A stretch of DNA of 64,000 nt from Betaproteobacteria bacterium (GTDB lineage Bacteria > Pseudomonadota > Gammaproteobacteria > Burkholderiales > SG8-41), in NCBI GenBank assembly GCA_016192825.1, contig JACPTK010000116.1, forward strand, positions 1 to 64,000. Reading direction: 5' to 3'. Position numbers and translations under genes: made by a program. The first letter of the stretch is position 1, and the number at the start of each line of letters is the position of its first letter. The notes under the pieces were generated by a model. That model saw only the letters and a program-made list of their open reading frames with translations. It was not told the origin of the DNA and ran no database searches. Of this stretch, positions 27,380-36,530 are shown piece by piece.

Positions 27380-28903
27380 TCAGGCTGCGGCGCTCGCAGC
27401 CGCCGTCGCCTGCTTCGACGCCGTGCGCGAGCCCACCACGGGATAGGGGTAGAGCATGTTGAGCGCGATGCTCTGGTTCGCGGTCTGGACGATCCTCACG
27501 TGCTCGCGCTTCAGCTCCCGCGCGTGGCGGCAGCCGCAGGAGTGCGCGATCATGTCGATCTCCTTGTCCATGTTGCGGGCGTAGTTGGCCACGCGCAGGT
27601 ACTTCTCCTCGACCGCCAGCCCGCGTTGCAGGCGCTTGTTGTGGGTGGTGACGCCGGTCGGGCAGGTGTTGGTGTGGCATCTCAGCGCCTGGATGCAGCC
27701 CAGCGACAGCATGAAGCCGCGCGCGGTAACCACGAAGTCCGCGCCCACGCACAATGCCCACGCCGCGCGCGCGGAGGTGACGAGCTTGCCGGCGGCGATC
27801 ACCCGGGTGCGGTTCTTGAGGTCCGATTGCAGCAGCGAGTCCACCACGCGCGGCAACGCTTCCGCGATCGGCAGCGCCATGTGGTCCATCAGCGTCTGCG
27901 GGGCGGCGCCGCTGCCGCCCTCGCCGCCGTCGATATGCAGAAAGTCCGGCGCGTACTCCTTGCCGCGCCGAAGCACCGTCTCGCACAGGTCGTTGATGAA
28001 TTCCCAGCCCCCAATCGCGGTCTTGACGCCCACCGGCCGCCCGGTGAGATCGCGCAGGTAGGCCACCTTGTCGAGCAGCTGGTCCATGTTGGCGATGTCG
28101 TAGTGGCGGTTGGGGCTGATCGAGTCCTTGCCTTGGGGAATGCCGCGGATGCGCGCGATCTCCTCGGTGACCTTGCCGCCGGGCAGCACGCCGCCCTTGC
28201 CCGGCTTGGCGCCCTGCGAGAGCTTGATCTCGAACGCCTTCACGTGCTGCGCCAGCTCCTTCGCCTTTTCCGGAGAAAAACTGCCGTCGTGATTGCGCAT
28301 GCCGTACTTGGCGGTGCCCATCTGCATGATGACGTCGCAGCCGCCTTCCAGGTGATGGGGCGCCAGCCCGCCTTCGCCGGTACCCATCCAGCAGCCGGCT
28401 ACCTTCGCGCCGCGCGAGAGCGCGCGCACCGCGGGCGCCGAAATCGCGCCGAAGCTCATGCCGCTGATGTTGACGATGGACTTCGCCTCGAACGGCTGCT
28501 TGCAGTAGCCCCCGCCGATCAGAAGGGAGGGCGTCTGGAGACGGTCTTCCTCGAGCACCGGGAACGGGTGATTGACGAAAATGATCGAGCCCGGCTCGCG
28601 CAGATCGTTGGTCGAGCCGAAACCGATGATGCCCCCCTCGTTCTTCGCCTCCTTGTAGACCCAGGCGCGCGTGGCGCGGTTGAACGGCATCTCGGAGCGG
28701 TCGCCCGCGAAGAAGTACTGCCGGAAATACTCGCCGAGGTTCTCGAAGAAAAAGCGGAAGCGCCCGATCACCGGGTAGTTGCGCAGCACCGTGTGCTTCT
28801 TCTGGGTGACGTCGTGGACGATCAGCACGAACAGCGCGCCGATCAGCACGAATCCGAGTATCGTGCCGATGCCGTAGGACAATACGCTCAGTAATCCTTC
28901 CAT
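27380..28903 (-). CDS. FMN-binding glutamate synthase family protein (GltB central-domain type)
   Basis: A 507-residue protein similar to the FMN / alpha-ketoglutarate domain of glutamate synthase. It is anchored by an N-terminal membrane segment (LSYGIGTILGFVLIGALFVL). Visible family segments: ISGMSFGAISAPAVRALSRG, GTGEGGLAPHH, KLSQGAKPGKGG, DFLHIDGGEGGSGAAP and CHTNTCPTGVTTHNK. It lacks the glutaminase domain and has no small-subunit partner nearby, so it is probably not a classical GOGAT. The electron partner is unknown. It is divergent from nadC, with a 90-base shared regulatory region. Confidence 0.88.
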   Translation of the reverse strand: MEGLLSVLSYGIGTILGFVLIGALFVLIVHDVTQKKHTVLRNYPVIGRFRFFFENLGEYFRQYFFAGDRSEMPFNRATRAWVYKEAKNEGGIIGFGSTNDLREPGSIIFVNHPFPVLEEDRLQTPSLLIGGGYCKQPFEAKSIVNISGMSFGAISAPAVRALSRGAKVAGCWMGTGEGGLAPHHLEGGCDVIMQMGTAKYGMRNHDGSFSPEKAKELAQHVKAFEIKLSQGAKPGKGGVLPGGKVTEEIARIRGIPQGKDSISPNRHYDIANMDQLLDKVAYLRDLTGRPVGVKTAIGGWEFINDLCETVLRRGKEYAPDFLHIDGGEGGSGAAPQTLMDHMALPIAEALPRVVDSLLQSDLKNRTRVIAAGKLVTSARAAWALCVGADFVVTARGFMLSLGCIQALRCHTNTCPTGVTTHNKRLQRGLAVEEKYLRVANYARNMDKEIDMIAHSCGCRHARELKREHVRIVQTANQSIALNMLYPYPVVGSRTASKQATAAASAAA

Positions 28904-28950
28904 CCACTCTCCTCCGATGCGCTAGAATCGAACTACCGTATCAACCACAG

Positions 28951-28967
28951 ACAAAAATAGTTTTTGT
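28951..28967. promoter_or_regulatory. 17-base inverted repeat between gltB-like and nadC genes
   Basis: ACAAAAA (28951-28957), TAG, TTTTTGT (28961-28967) is a perfect palindrome 27 bases before the nadC GTG, in the divergent promoter gap. Position and symmetry suggest an operator for a dimeric repressor. A hairpin is also possible. Confidence 0.45.
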
Positions 28968-28993
28968 GTAGCTGTTAACTATAGAGGAAATCG

Positions 28994-29830
28994 GTGGACT
29001 TGGCATCCGAGATCGAGCGCAACGTCGCCGCCGCCCTGGCCGAGGACGTGGGCGACGGCGACGCCACTGCGCCGCTCACTCCTGCTGGCCAGCCGGCCCG
29101 CGCCGCCGTGGTGTGCAAGCAGGACGCGGTGGTCTGCGGACAGCCGTGGTTCGAGGCCTGCTTCCGCAAGCTCGACGCGCGCGCCGCCGTGACCTGGCTG
29201 GTCAGGGAAGGAGCGAAAGTGAGCGCCGGAGCGCGTGTCTGCGAGGTACGGGGGGAGGCGCGCGCATTATTGGCTGCGGAACGCAGTGCAATTAATTTCC
29301 TGCAGACCCTCTCCGCCGTCGCGACAGCCACGCGCCGGCTGGTGGACGCCGCCGTGGGGACGCGCGCGAAGATCGTCGACACCCGCAAGACCCTCCCCGG
29401 CCTGCGCGTCGCGCAGAAATACGCCGTGCGCATGGGCGGTGGCGCGAACCATCGCATGGGGCTCTACGACGCGATGCTGATCAAGGAAAACCACATCGCC
29501 GCGGCGGGCGGCGTCCGGCAGGCGCTGGCGCAGGCGAAGAAAGCGGCCAAGCCGGGCGTTTGGGTACAGATCGAGGTGGAAAACCTCGATCAGCTCAAGG
29601 AAGCGCTCGACGCGGGCGCGACGATGATCCTGCTCGACAACATGAGCGTCGAAACGACGCGCGAAGCGGTGAAGATCGCCGGCGACCGCGCGGAGCTGGA
29701 GGCATCGGGTGGCATCACGCTGGATACGGTGCGCGCGGTGGCGGAGACGGGGGTGCACCGGATATCAAGTGGCGGCCTGACCAAGGACATCAAGGCTGTC
29801 GATTTTTCGATGCGCTTTGAACCATCGTGA
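28994..29830 (+). CDS. nadC: Nicotinate-nucleotide pyrophosphorylase (carboxylating)
   Basis: A 278-residue quinolinate phosphoribosyltransferase that converts quinolinate and PRPP to nicotinate mononucleotide in de novo NAD synthesis. Motifs: EDVGDGDATA at the N-terminus, LLAAERSAINFLQTLSAVAT, TRKTLPGLRVAQKYAV, GGGANHRMGLYDAMLIKENH, IEVEN, LDNMS and EASGGIT. GTG 28994 follows a GAGGA site. nadA and nadB are not in the window. An inverted repeat upstream may bind a NAD-responsive repressor. Confidence 0.96.
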   Translation: MDLASEIERNVAAALAEDVGDGDATAPLTPAGQPARAAVVCKQDAVVCGQPWFEACFRKLDARAAVTWLVREGAKVSAGARVCEVRGEARALLAAERSAINFLQTLSAVATATRRLVDAAVGTRAKIVDTRKTLPGLRVAQKYAVRMGGGANHRMGLYDAMLIKENHIAAAGGVRQALAQAKKAAKPGVWVQIEVENLDQLKEALDAGATMILLDNMSVETTREAVKIAGDRAELEASGGITLDTVRAVAETGVHRISSGGLTKDIKAVDFSMRFEPS

Positions 29831-29940
29831 GATCGTGAAGTCGGGAGATCGCGAGATCGAAAAACCGGGAGCTCGGGAGCTCGTGAGATGCGAAGGCGGC
29901 GCTTTTCCCTCTCCCGCTCCCCCGCCCTCACGAGTAGCGC
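29826..29940. repeat. Tandem repeat element F (about 8-base period)
   Basis: Between nadC and the next gene. Units resemble GAGATCGT, GAAGTCGG, GAGATCGC, GAGATCGA, then GGAGCTCG twice and GTGAGATG (29826-29893). A short opposing CCTCACGAG lies near 29930. It is the same kind of element as the heptads but closer to period 8. Confidence 0.5.
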
Positions 29941-29958
29941 TATTTCGGGAGATTTGTG

Positions 29959-30690
29959 ATGACCTCAAGACGTGATATGAGCAAGGGCCGCCGGGGATTC
30001 CTGCGGGCCGCCGCAGCGACGCTGGCCTTGAGCGGGCTTCCCTCCGCCGCGCATGCCGCGCGCGGAAAGTTGAGGATCGGCATCGTCGGTTCGGGCCGGA
30101 TCGGCGGGACGCTCGGCCGCATCTGGGCGAACGCCGGGCACACGGTCATGTTCTCTTCGCTCGATCTCGAGCACGACAAGGCGCTGGCCGCCAGCGTCGG
30201 CGCGAACGCCCGGGCCGGGACGCCGCGCGAAGCCGCTGCGTTCGGCGAAGTATTGCTGGTCGCGGTGCCGTACCACGCGTTGCCAAGCGTGGGGAAAGAG
30301 CTGGCCGAGCTGCTCAAGGGCAAGGTGGTGATAGACACGTGCAACCCCTTTCCCGGGCGCGACGGCGAGGTGGGAATCTGGGCCCAGAAGAAAGGCGCCG
30401 GTCTTGCCTCGGCGGAGCTGCTCCCCGGGGCGCGCATCGTCCGCGCCTTCAACGCAGTCGGCTACACGAGCCTGCCACTGGCTACGCAGCGCCAGCCGCG
30501 CGCCGGCATGCCGATGGCGGGCGACGATGCAAAAGCCAACGAGATCGCATCGCTACTCGTGCGCGACGTCGGCTACGAGCCGGTGGTGATCGGACCGCTC
30601 GTCAAAGGCAAATATCTGGTTCCGGGAACGCCGCTCGCCGGCGAACGCTCGCCGGAGGAGATCCGTAGGATCGCGGCTACGCTCAAGTGA
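29959..30690 (+). CDS. Tat-exported NADP-binding (F420-dependent reductase-like) protein
   Basis: A 243-residue Rossmann-fold protein of the COG2085 / NADPH-F420 reductase-like group. The N-terminus has a twin-arginine leader (GRRGFLRAAAATLALSGLPS...AHA). The dinucleotide fold follows with IGIVGSGRIGGTLGRIWANA, then VLLVAVPYHALPSVGKELAE, VIDTCNPFPGRDGE and RIVRAFNAVGYTSL. Export of a folded cofactor-binding protein by Tat is reasonable, but the reaction is unknown. ATG 29959 has a GGGAG site; an adjacent GTG 29956 is the alternative. Confidence 0.78.
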   Translation: MTSRRDMSKGRRGFLRAAAATLALSGLPSAAHAARGKLRIGIVGSGRIGGTLGRIWANAGHTVMFSSLDLEHDKALAASVGANARAGTPREAAAFGEVLLVAVPYHALPSVGKELAELLKGKVVIDTCNPFPGRDGEVGIWAQKKGAGLASAELLPGARIVRAFNAVGYTSLPLATQRQPRAGMPMAGDDAKANEIASLLVRDVGYEPVVIGPLVKGKYLVPGTPLAGERSPEEIRRIAATLK

Positions 30691-30697
30691 GACGCGG

Positions 30698-30741
30698 TAG
30701 CGGTCAGTTGTCAGCCGCCAGCCGTCAGTTGCAGGCCGTCA
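30698..30741. repeat. Heptad repeat element G
   Basis: Units GTCAGTT, GTCAGCC, GCCAGCC, GTCAGTT, GCAGGCC, GTC between the Rossmann gene and the second Bug gene. It is a single array of the CAGT type also seen in element E. Confidence 0.55.
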
Positions 30742-30773
30742 AATGCAAGAGGATGATCCAAAGGGAGCGCTTT

Positions 30774-32046
<1,273 letters not shown>

Positions 32047-32050
32047 GCTC

Positions 32051-32160
32051 TGTTTTTCTGTCTTTTGTATGATTCTTTATCCTGTAAGTCTTGTGATCCT
32101 GTTAATCCCGTCTATTTTTGCTTGGATCTTCTTGGCGGTCTTGGCGTCTTGGCGGCTAAT
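32051..32160 (-). repeat. 9-base-period dispersed repeat, copy 1
   Basis: Read on the minus strand: GCCGCCAAG, ACGCCAAG, ACCGCCAAG, then a spacer, then GGGATTAAC, AGGATCACA, AGACTTACA, AGGATAAAG. The same two-part layout recurs at 34281, 36452 and 62141. This copy abuts, and probably truncates, the META-domain remnant. Confidence 0.7.
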
Positions 32161-32385
32161 TTATTTGTCTAATTCTGTCTGCCCCGAAGGCAATCGTGTA
32201 TTTCGATTTTTCATCCGGAATCAGGACCGTGTCATCGCCGCCCTGGAACCTCACGAGTTGCCACGACGTCCCGCCAAGCCCATCCGCCGCACTTTGCGGC
32301 GGCGTCTGCGCGCAGGCGGACACCAGCTGCAGAGCCGCGAATGACAGGTAGTCCGCGGCAGCGCGTCTCGTAAGCCCCCCATCAC
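32156..32385 (-). pseudogene. Truncated META/HslJ-domain lipoprotein gene
   Basis: The frame LTRRAAADYLSFAALQLVSA, then CAQTPPQ, reads as a lipoprotein signal with lipobox VSAC. It is followed by GLGGTSWQLVRFQGGDDTVL, then IPDEKSKYTIAFGAD, the first strands of a META (HslJ-like) domain. It then breaks off into the 9-base repeat (RIRQIN, stop), losing about half of a normal META domain. No good start codon remains: an ATG nearby is in another frame. It sits about 20 bases behind prpD. The call rests on pattern similarity. Confidence 0.6.
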
Positions 32386-32406
32386 GATCAATGCCCGGCG
32401 CGCATC

Positions 32407-33852
32407 TCAATCGACGAAAAGATCCACGAATTCGTTGACGGCGGTCGCTTCGAGCCGCCGCTGGTCTTTGCACAGGCCGAGTATCGCCGCTTGCCGTTCA
32501 GGTGTGAATCGCCGAGCGAGATTGGTCCTGAACTTGGCTTCCAGCAGCGGCAGGCCTTCCTGGCGCCGGCGGCGGTGACCGAGGGGATATTCCACCAGGA
32601 CGTCATCTGTCTTGCTGCCATCGTTGAAGAATACCTGAACCGCACAGGGCACCGATCGCTTCTTCGGGTCGAGATAATCGCGGTTCCACTGCTTGTTTTC
32701 GACGCAGACCATTTTGTCACGCAGCCTGTCGATGCGCGGATCGGCCGCGACATCGTCTTCGTAATCGGCGGCGGTGAGGCTCCCTTTTATCAGAGGCACC
32801 GCGGTGGTGTAGCGCACGCAATGGTCGCGGTCCGCGGGATTGCTGAGCGGGCCCTTCTTGTCGCTGATGCGGATGAGGTTTTCATGGGTCGTCAGGACGA
32901 TTTTCTTGATCTCGTCCAGCCGGTCCCCGACCTGGGCATGGAGCTTCAGCGCGCATTCGACCGCGGGCTGGCAGTGAAACGCAGTCGGATAGGAAATCTT
33001 GAACAGCACGTTCTCGACGACGTACGAGCCGTAGGGACGCTGGAACGTGAACGGCTTGCCCTTGAAGGCCACGTCGTAGAGACCCCAGCGTTTGGCCGTC
33101 AGCGCCGTGGGGTAGCCCATTTCCCCCTTGAGCGTCATCAATGCGAGCCGCACCGAGCGGCTGGCGGCATCGGCCGCCGCCCACGACTTCCGCGATCCTG
33201 CGTTGGGCGCATGGCGGAACACGCGCAACGTCTGCCCATCGACCCAGGCGTTCGAAACAGCGTTGATGATCTCGTCCCGCGTACCACCGAGCATCGCGGT
33301 GATCACAGCGGTGCTGCCGATCTTGGCGAGTCCCACGCTGCCGTCCAGGCCCACGGCGTGGAAACTGTTTTTCAGCGCAATCACGCCCTGGATCTCGTAC
33401 GCCTTGATCAGCGCAGTCAGTACATCGCGCATCACCAGCGGTTTCCTGCCCGCGGACACGTTCACGCGCGACAGATAGTCGGCGGTCGCGAGTATGCCGC
33501 CCAGGTTGTCCGACGGGTGTCCGGCTTCGGCCGCGAGCCAGGTGTCGCTGAAATCGACCCAGCGCACCATGCAGGCGATGTTGAACGCCGCCAGGACCGG
33601 GTCGAGCTGAAAGGATGTGCCGGGCACTTTGGCGCCATCCGGCACGACCGTGCCCGCCACGATGGGCCCCAGGAGCTTGGTGCACGCAGGATACGACAAC
33701 GCCTCCATGGCGCAGCCCAGGCTGTCCATCAGGCACTGGCGCGCGGTGTCGTAGGCCTCCGCGCTGTTGATCTTGTAATTGACGACGTAATCCGCGATAT
33801 CGACCATCACCTGGTCGGGCCTGGGACGGGCACCGGACACATGCGTTGACAC
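32407..33852 (-). CDS. prpD: MmgE/PrpD family protein, probable 2-methylcitrate dehydratase
   Basis: A 481-residue enzyme that in the PrpD family dehydrates 2-methylcitrate to 2-methyl-cis-aconitate in the propionate-degrading methylcitrate cycle. The N-terminal YKINSAEAYDTARQCLMDSL, GCAMEAL and the WVDFSDTWLAAEAGHPSDNL segment are close to true PrpD rather than distant MmgE proteins. The C-terminal VEYPLGHRRRRQEGLPLLEA, then KF, also fits. It has full length. GTG 33852 has a GGAG site. prpB, prpC and acnD are not adjacent, so pathway membership is inferred from the sequence type only. Confidence 0.85.
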   Translation of the reverse strand: MSTHVSGARPRPDQVMVDIADYVVNYKINSAEAYDTARQCLMDSLGCAMEALSYPACTKLLGPIVAGTVVPDGAKVPGTSFQLDPVLAAFNIACMVRWVDFSDTWLAAEAGHPSDNLGGILATADYLSRVNVSAGRKPLVMRDVLTALIKAYEIQGVIALKNSFHAVGLDGSVGLAKIGSTAVITAMLGGTRDEIINAVSNAWVDGQTLRVFRHAPNAGSRKSWAAADAASRSVRLALMTLKGEMGYPTALTAKRWGLYDVAFKGKPFTFQRPYGSYVVENVLFKISYPTAFHCQPAVECALKLHAQVGDRLDEIKKIVLTTHENLIRISDKKGPLSNPADRDHCVRYTTAVPLIKGSLTAADYEDDVAADPRIDRLRDKMVCVENKQWNRDYLDPKKRSVPCAVQVFFNDGSKTDDVLVEYPLGHRRRRQEGLPLLEAKFRTNLARRFTPERQAAILGLCKDQRRLEATAVNEFVDLFVD

Positions 33853-34003
33853 TGGCTACTCCATCTTCAGGTAAACGGGCCAGGCTCGAGCCATCCAAAA
33901 AGGCACCTTGGAGGTCCTTCGAGGCCGCGTTTCGATCGCAAATTGCGCGTCCCAGGGACAGCGCATCAGAACAAAGAGGACGCACCCCTTTTTCCGGTGT
34001 GAC

Positions 34004-34279
34004 TCACTTGCTCTCGCCATTTTCGCTGTCGCCGCCTTCACGCCGGGCTTGCTGGAGTTCCGAAGCAAAAAACCACCGCACGTAACCGACCATCGCGCAA
34101 GCACCCACGCACCAGGCAATGAAGGAAAACACCGTCATGACCATGGCAACCAGCGCGGACGCCTGGAAGTGAACTGCCACCCCGGCGCCCGCCGCACAGA
34201 ATGCCAGGCCCATCAGCATGGGTTTCCAGCGGGTGCTGTCCGGGGTTATCAGCGAGCGCAGCCGATCGGTCGGTGACAT
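34004..34279 (-). CDS. Small two-span membrane protein
   Basis: A 91-residue protein that I do not recognise. Two hydrophobic helices are visible (MLMGLAFCAAGAGVAVHF and ALVAMVMTVFSFIAWCVGAC), the tail is charged (ASELQQARREGGDSENGESK), and the N-terminus SPTDRLRSLITPDSTRWK is basic. ATG 34279 and its AAGGA site fall at the end of a 9-base-period repeat copy. It lies 75 bases downstream of the SDR gene on the same strand and may be read through from it. Confidence 0.65.
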   Translation of the reverse strand: MSPTDRLRSLITPDSTRWKPMLMGLAFCAAGAGVAVHFQASALVAMVMTVFSFIAWCVGACAMVGYVRWFFASELQQARREGGDSENGESK

Positions 34280-34280
34280 G

Positions 34281-34342
34281 ATCTTGTCTATCCTTTGCGC
34301 CTTTGCATCTCTGCGGCTAATCTTTGCCTTCCTGGCGTCTTC
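34281..34342 (-). repeat. 9-base-period dispersed repeat, copy 2
   Basis: Minus-strand reading: GACGCCAGG, AAGGCAAAG, ATTAGCCGC, AGAGATGCA, AAGGCGCAA, AGGATAGAC, AAGATC. It is a degenerate relative of the copies at 32051 and 36452, between the SDR 3' end and the small membrane gene, whose ribosome site it supplies. Confidence 0.55.
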
Positions 34343-34354
34343 CGCAGCGCACGG

Positions 34355-35104
34355 TCAGCTGCCCAGGCGCCCGCAGTCCATCACGACCGTCTGCCCGGTC
34401 ATGCTGTCGCTGCGGCAGAAGAGCACCACCTGGTCCGCCACGTCGTCCTTGCTCACCGGGCGGCCCAGGAGCGTGTAGCCGGTCACCTTGCTCGCGTAGT
34501 CGGGCGACAGGTTGGAGGTCATGCGCGTGCCTTCCATGAAACCGGGGGCGACGCAGTTCACCGCCACCGCCGGCGCGAGGGCCACCGCCATGCACTTGGT
34601 GAGGTGGATCACGCCGGCCTTGGACACGGCGTAGGCAATACTGCTGCCGCGCGGGAAGACGCCGGCGCCGGAGGAGATGTTGACGATACGCCCCTGCCCC
34701 TGGGCCTTCATCACGGGCGCGACCGCCTTGATGCAGTTGAACGTGCCCGTAAGATTGGTCGCGAGGATATGGTTCCACAGCTCGTGCGTCATGCCGTCAA
34801 GATCGGCGTACGGGACCGACTGGTTGATTGCCGCGTCGTTCACCAGGATGTCCACCCGGCCGAACTCGGCTTTCGCTTGCTCCACCATCCTCGCTACGGA
34901 GTCAGGATCGGTGACGTCGGCCTTCACGGCGATCGCGCGCGTGCCGAGCCTGGCAAGCTCCGCCGCGACGCGTTTCGCCCGGACATTCGACGCGGCGTAG
35001 TTCACCGCCACGTTGACGCCGGCGAGCGCCAGCGCCCGGCAGATGCGCTGTCCCAGCCCGCCGCTCCCGCCGGTGACGATGGCCGCGCAACCCTTCAGTT
35101 CCAT
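34355..35104 (-). CDS. SDR family oxidoreductase (FabG-like)
   Basis: A 249-residue short-chain dehydrogenase/reductase. The cofactor motif is TGGSGGLGQ, the catalytic serine is in VNISSGAG, the active-site pair is YAVSK, and DCGRLGS is at the C-terminus. The usual structural NNAG motif is replaced by NDAA (VDILVNDAAINQ), which is uncommon. The substrate is unknown. It begins one base after the thrC stop, so it is translated from the thr transcript, although no step in threonine synthesis needs it. Confidence 0.9.
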   Translation of the reverse strand: MELKGCAAIVTGGSGGLGQRICRALALAGVNVAVNYAASNVRAKRVAAELARLGTRAIAVKADVTDPDSVARMVEQAKAEFGRVDILVNDAAINQSVPYADLDGMTHELWNHILATNLTGTFNCIKAVAPVMKAQGQGRIVNISSGAGVFPRGSSIAYAVSKAGVIHLTKCMAVALAPAVAVNCVAPGFMEGTRMTSNLSPDYASKVTGYTLLGRPVSKDDVADQVVLFCRSDSMTGQTVVMDCGRLGS

Positions 35105-35105
35105 T

Positions 35106-36230
35106 TCAGGTTTTCGGCAGGTGTTGGCGGATCACGCCTTCGATCGCCTTCAGCTCCGCGTCCACCGTCACCGGCTTCGCGCTCTGCGCGATCGCGACGT
35201 CCGGGTCCTTCAGCCCGTGTCCGGTGAGGGTGCAGACGATGGTGCTGCCCTCGCCCACCTTGCCCAGCTCGAGGTCTTTCAGCAGGCCGGCGACCGCGAT
35301 CGCCGACGCCGGCTCGCAGAAGATGCCTTCGGTCTGCGCCAGCAGCTTCTGAACGCGCAGGATCTCCTCGTCGGTGCACTCCGCGAACCAACCGCCCGAC
35401 TCGCGGCTCGCCGCCACCGCCTGCTGCCACGATACCGGGTTGCCGATGCGGATCGCCGTGGCAACGGTTTCGGGATTTTCCACGGGGCGTCCTCTCACTA
35501 TCGGCGCCGCTCCCGAGGCTTGATACCCCAACATGATCGGCCGGCGCTCCACCATCTTTTGCTTGCGATAATTGCGCATCCCTTCCGGAAGCCTCAGAGC
35601 AGCCGTGTCGGCGCCGGCCGATTCCGAATAACCGATCCAGTGCGCGGTGATGTTGCCGGCGTTGCCGACCGGCAGCGCGTGGTAGTCCGGCGGCCCGCCC
35701 AGCGCCTCGATCACCTCGAACGCGATGGTCTTCTGGCCCTGGATGCGATAGGGATTGATGGAATTGACGATGTTGACGGGCTGCGCCTTCGCGACTTCCT
35801 GCACCAGGCGCATGCCGTCGTCGAAATTGCCGCGGATCTGGATCACCACCGAGCCGTGCATCATCGCCTGCGACAGCTTCCCGAGCGCGATCTTGCCCTC
35901 GGGGATCAGCACGAAGCAGGCGATGCCGGCGCGCGCGGCGTAGGCGGCGGCGGAGGCCGAGGTATTCCCGGTGGACGCGCAGATGATCGCCCGCGCGCCC
36001 TCCTCCACCGCCCGCGTGACCGCCATGGTCATGCCGCGGTCCTTGAACGACCCGGTGGGGTTGAGCCCCTCGAACTTGGCGAGGATGCGGACCTTCTTCC
36101 GCACCAGCGCCGGCAGGTTCCGCAATTCGATCAGCGGCGTCGCGCCCTCGCACAGCGAGACCGCGCGCGTGTCCGCCGCGACCGGCAGCCGGTCGCGGTA
36201 CTTGTCGATCAACCCGGTGTAATGCGCCAT
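35106..36230 (-). CDS. thrC: Threonine synthase
   Basis: A 374-residue PLP enzyme converting O-phosphohomoserine to threonine. The PLP lysine is in [12 protein letters not shown], the phosphate-binding loop reads [17 protein letters not shown], and the glycine-rich [15 protein letters not shown] segment follows. The length fits the compact (Bacillus/plant-like) form used by many betaproteobacteria, not the 430-residue E. coli form. It lies downstream of hom, separated by a 298-base gap containing an inverted-repeat-bounded element and a 9-base repeat. Confidence 0.95.
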   Translation of the reverse strand: MAHYTGLIDKYRDRLPVAADTRAVSLCEGATPLIELRNLPALVRKKVRILAKFEGLNPTGSFKDRGMTMAVTRAVEEGARAIICASTGNTSASAAAYAARAGIACFVLIPEGKIALGKLSQAMMHGSVVIQIRGNFDDGMRLVQEVAKAQPVNIVNSINPYRIQGQKTIAFEVIEALGGPPDYHALPVGNAGNITAHWIGYSESAGADTAALRLPEGMRNYRKQKMVERRPIMLGYQASGAAPIVRGRPVENPETVATAIRIGNPVSWQQAVAASRESGGWFAECTDEEILRVQKLLAQTEGIFCEPASAIAVAGLLKDLELGKVGEGSTIVCTLTGHGLKDPDVAIAQSAKPVTVDAELKAIEGVIRQHLPKT

Positions 36231-36277
36231 TTTGCTCCGCAGTCAACGCTTGGTGGCGTGACCCGTGACGGGTGTTT

Positions 36278-36456
36278 GATTTAGAGCACCTAACCAAACG
36301 AATTACCCCGAAGTACTCCCCTCCTTTTCAAGGAGGGGTGGATGCGAAGCAGACGGGGCGGTTGCGTCCTCGGCCGTCACTCCCACCACCCCGCCCGCTT
36401 GCGCGGGCACCCCTCCTCGGGCAGAGGGGAGTTTCTTTTGCTTGGCGCTCTAAATC
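36278..36456. repeat. Nested hairpin element bounded by 13-base inverted repeats
   Basis: The outer arms GATTTAGAGCACC (36278-36290) and GGCGCTCTAAATC (36444-36456) match at 12 of 13 positions. Inside are further nested hairpins: ACTCCCCTC against GAGGGGAGT (about 36315 and 36424), CCCCTCCTT with AAGGAGGGG (36318-36338), and GCCCGC with GCGGGC near 36395-36410. The element codes for nothing obvious and has the form of a MITE-like or structured RNA element. Confidence 0.65.
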
Positions 36457-36530
36457 CTGTTAGTCCTGTTAATCCTGTCCATTTGCTTTTCTTGGCGGCG
36501 TCCATGCCATCTTGGCGGTCTTGGCGGTTC
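36452..36530 (-). repeat. 9-base-period dispersed repeat, copy 3
   Basis: Minus strand, directly after the hom stop: AACCGCCAAG, ACCGCCAAG, ATGGCATGG, ACGCCGCCAAG, then spacer, then ACAGGATTA, ACAGGACTA, ACAGGATTT. It is the best-preserved copy of the two-part repeat. The distal end touches the hairpin element at 36278-36456. Confidence 0.75.

Noticed and set aside
32156-32473. A complete 105-residue lipoprotein gene
   Set aside because: It would overlap the prpD end, has no proper start in frame with the lipobox, and the META domain is cut by a repeat.
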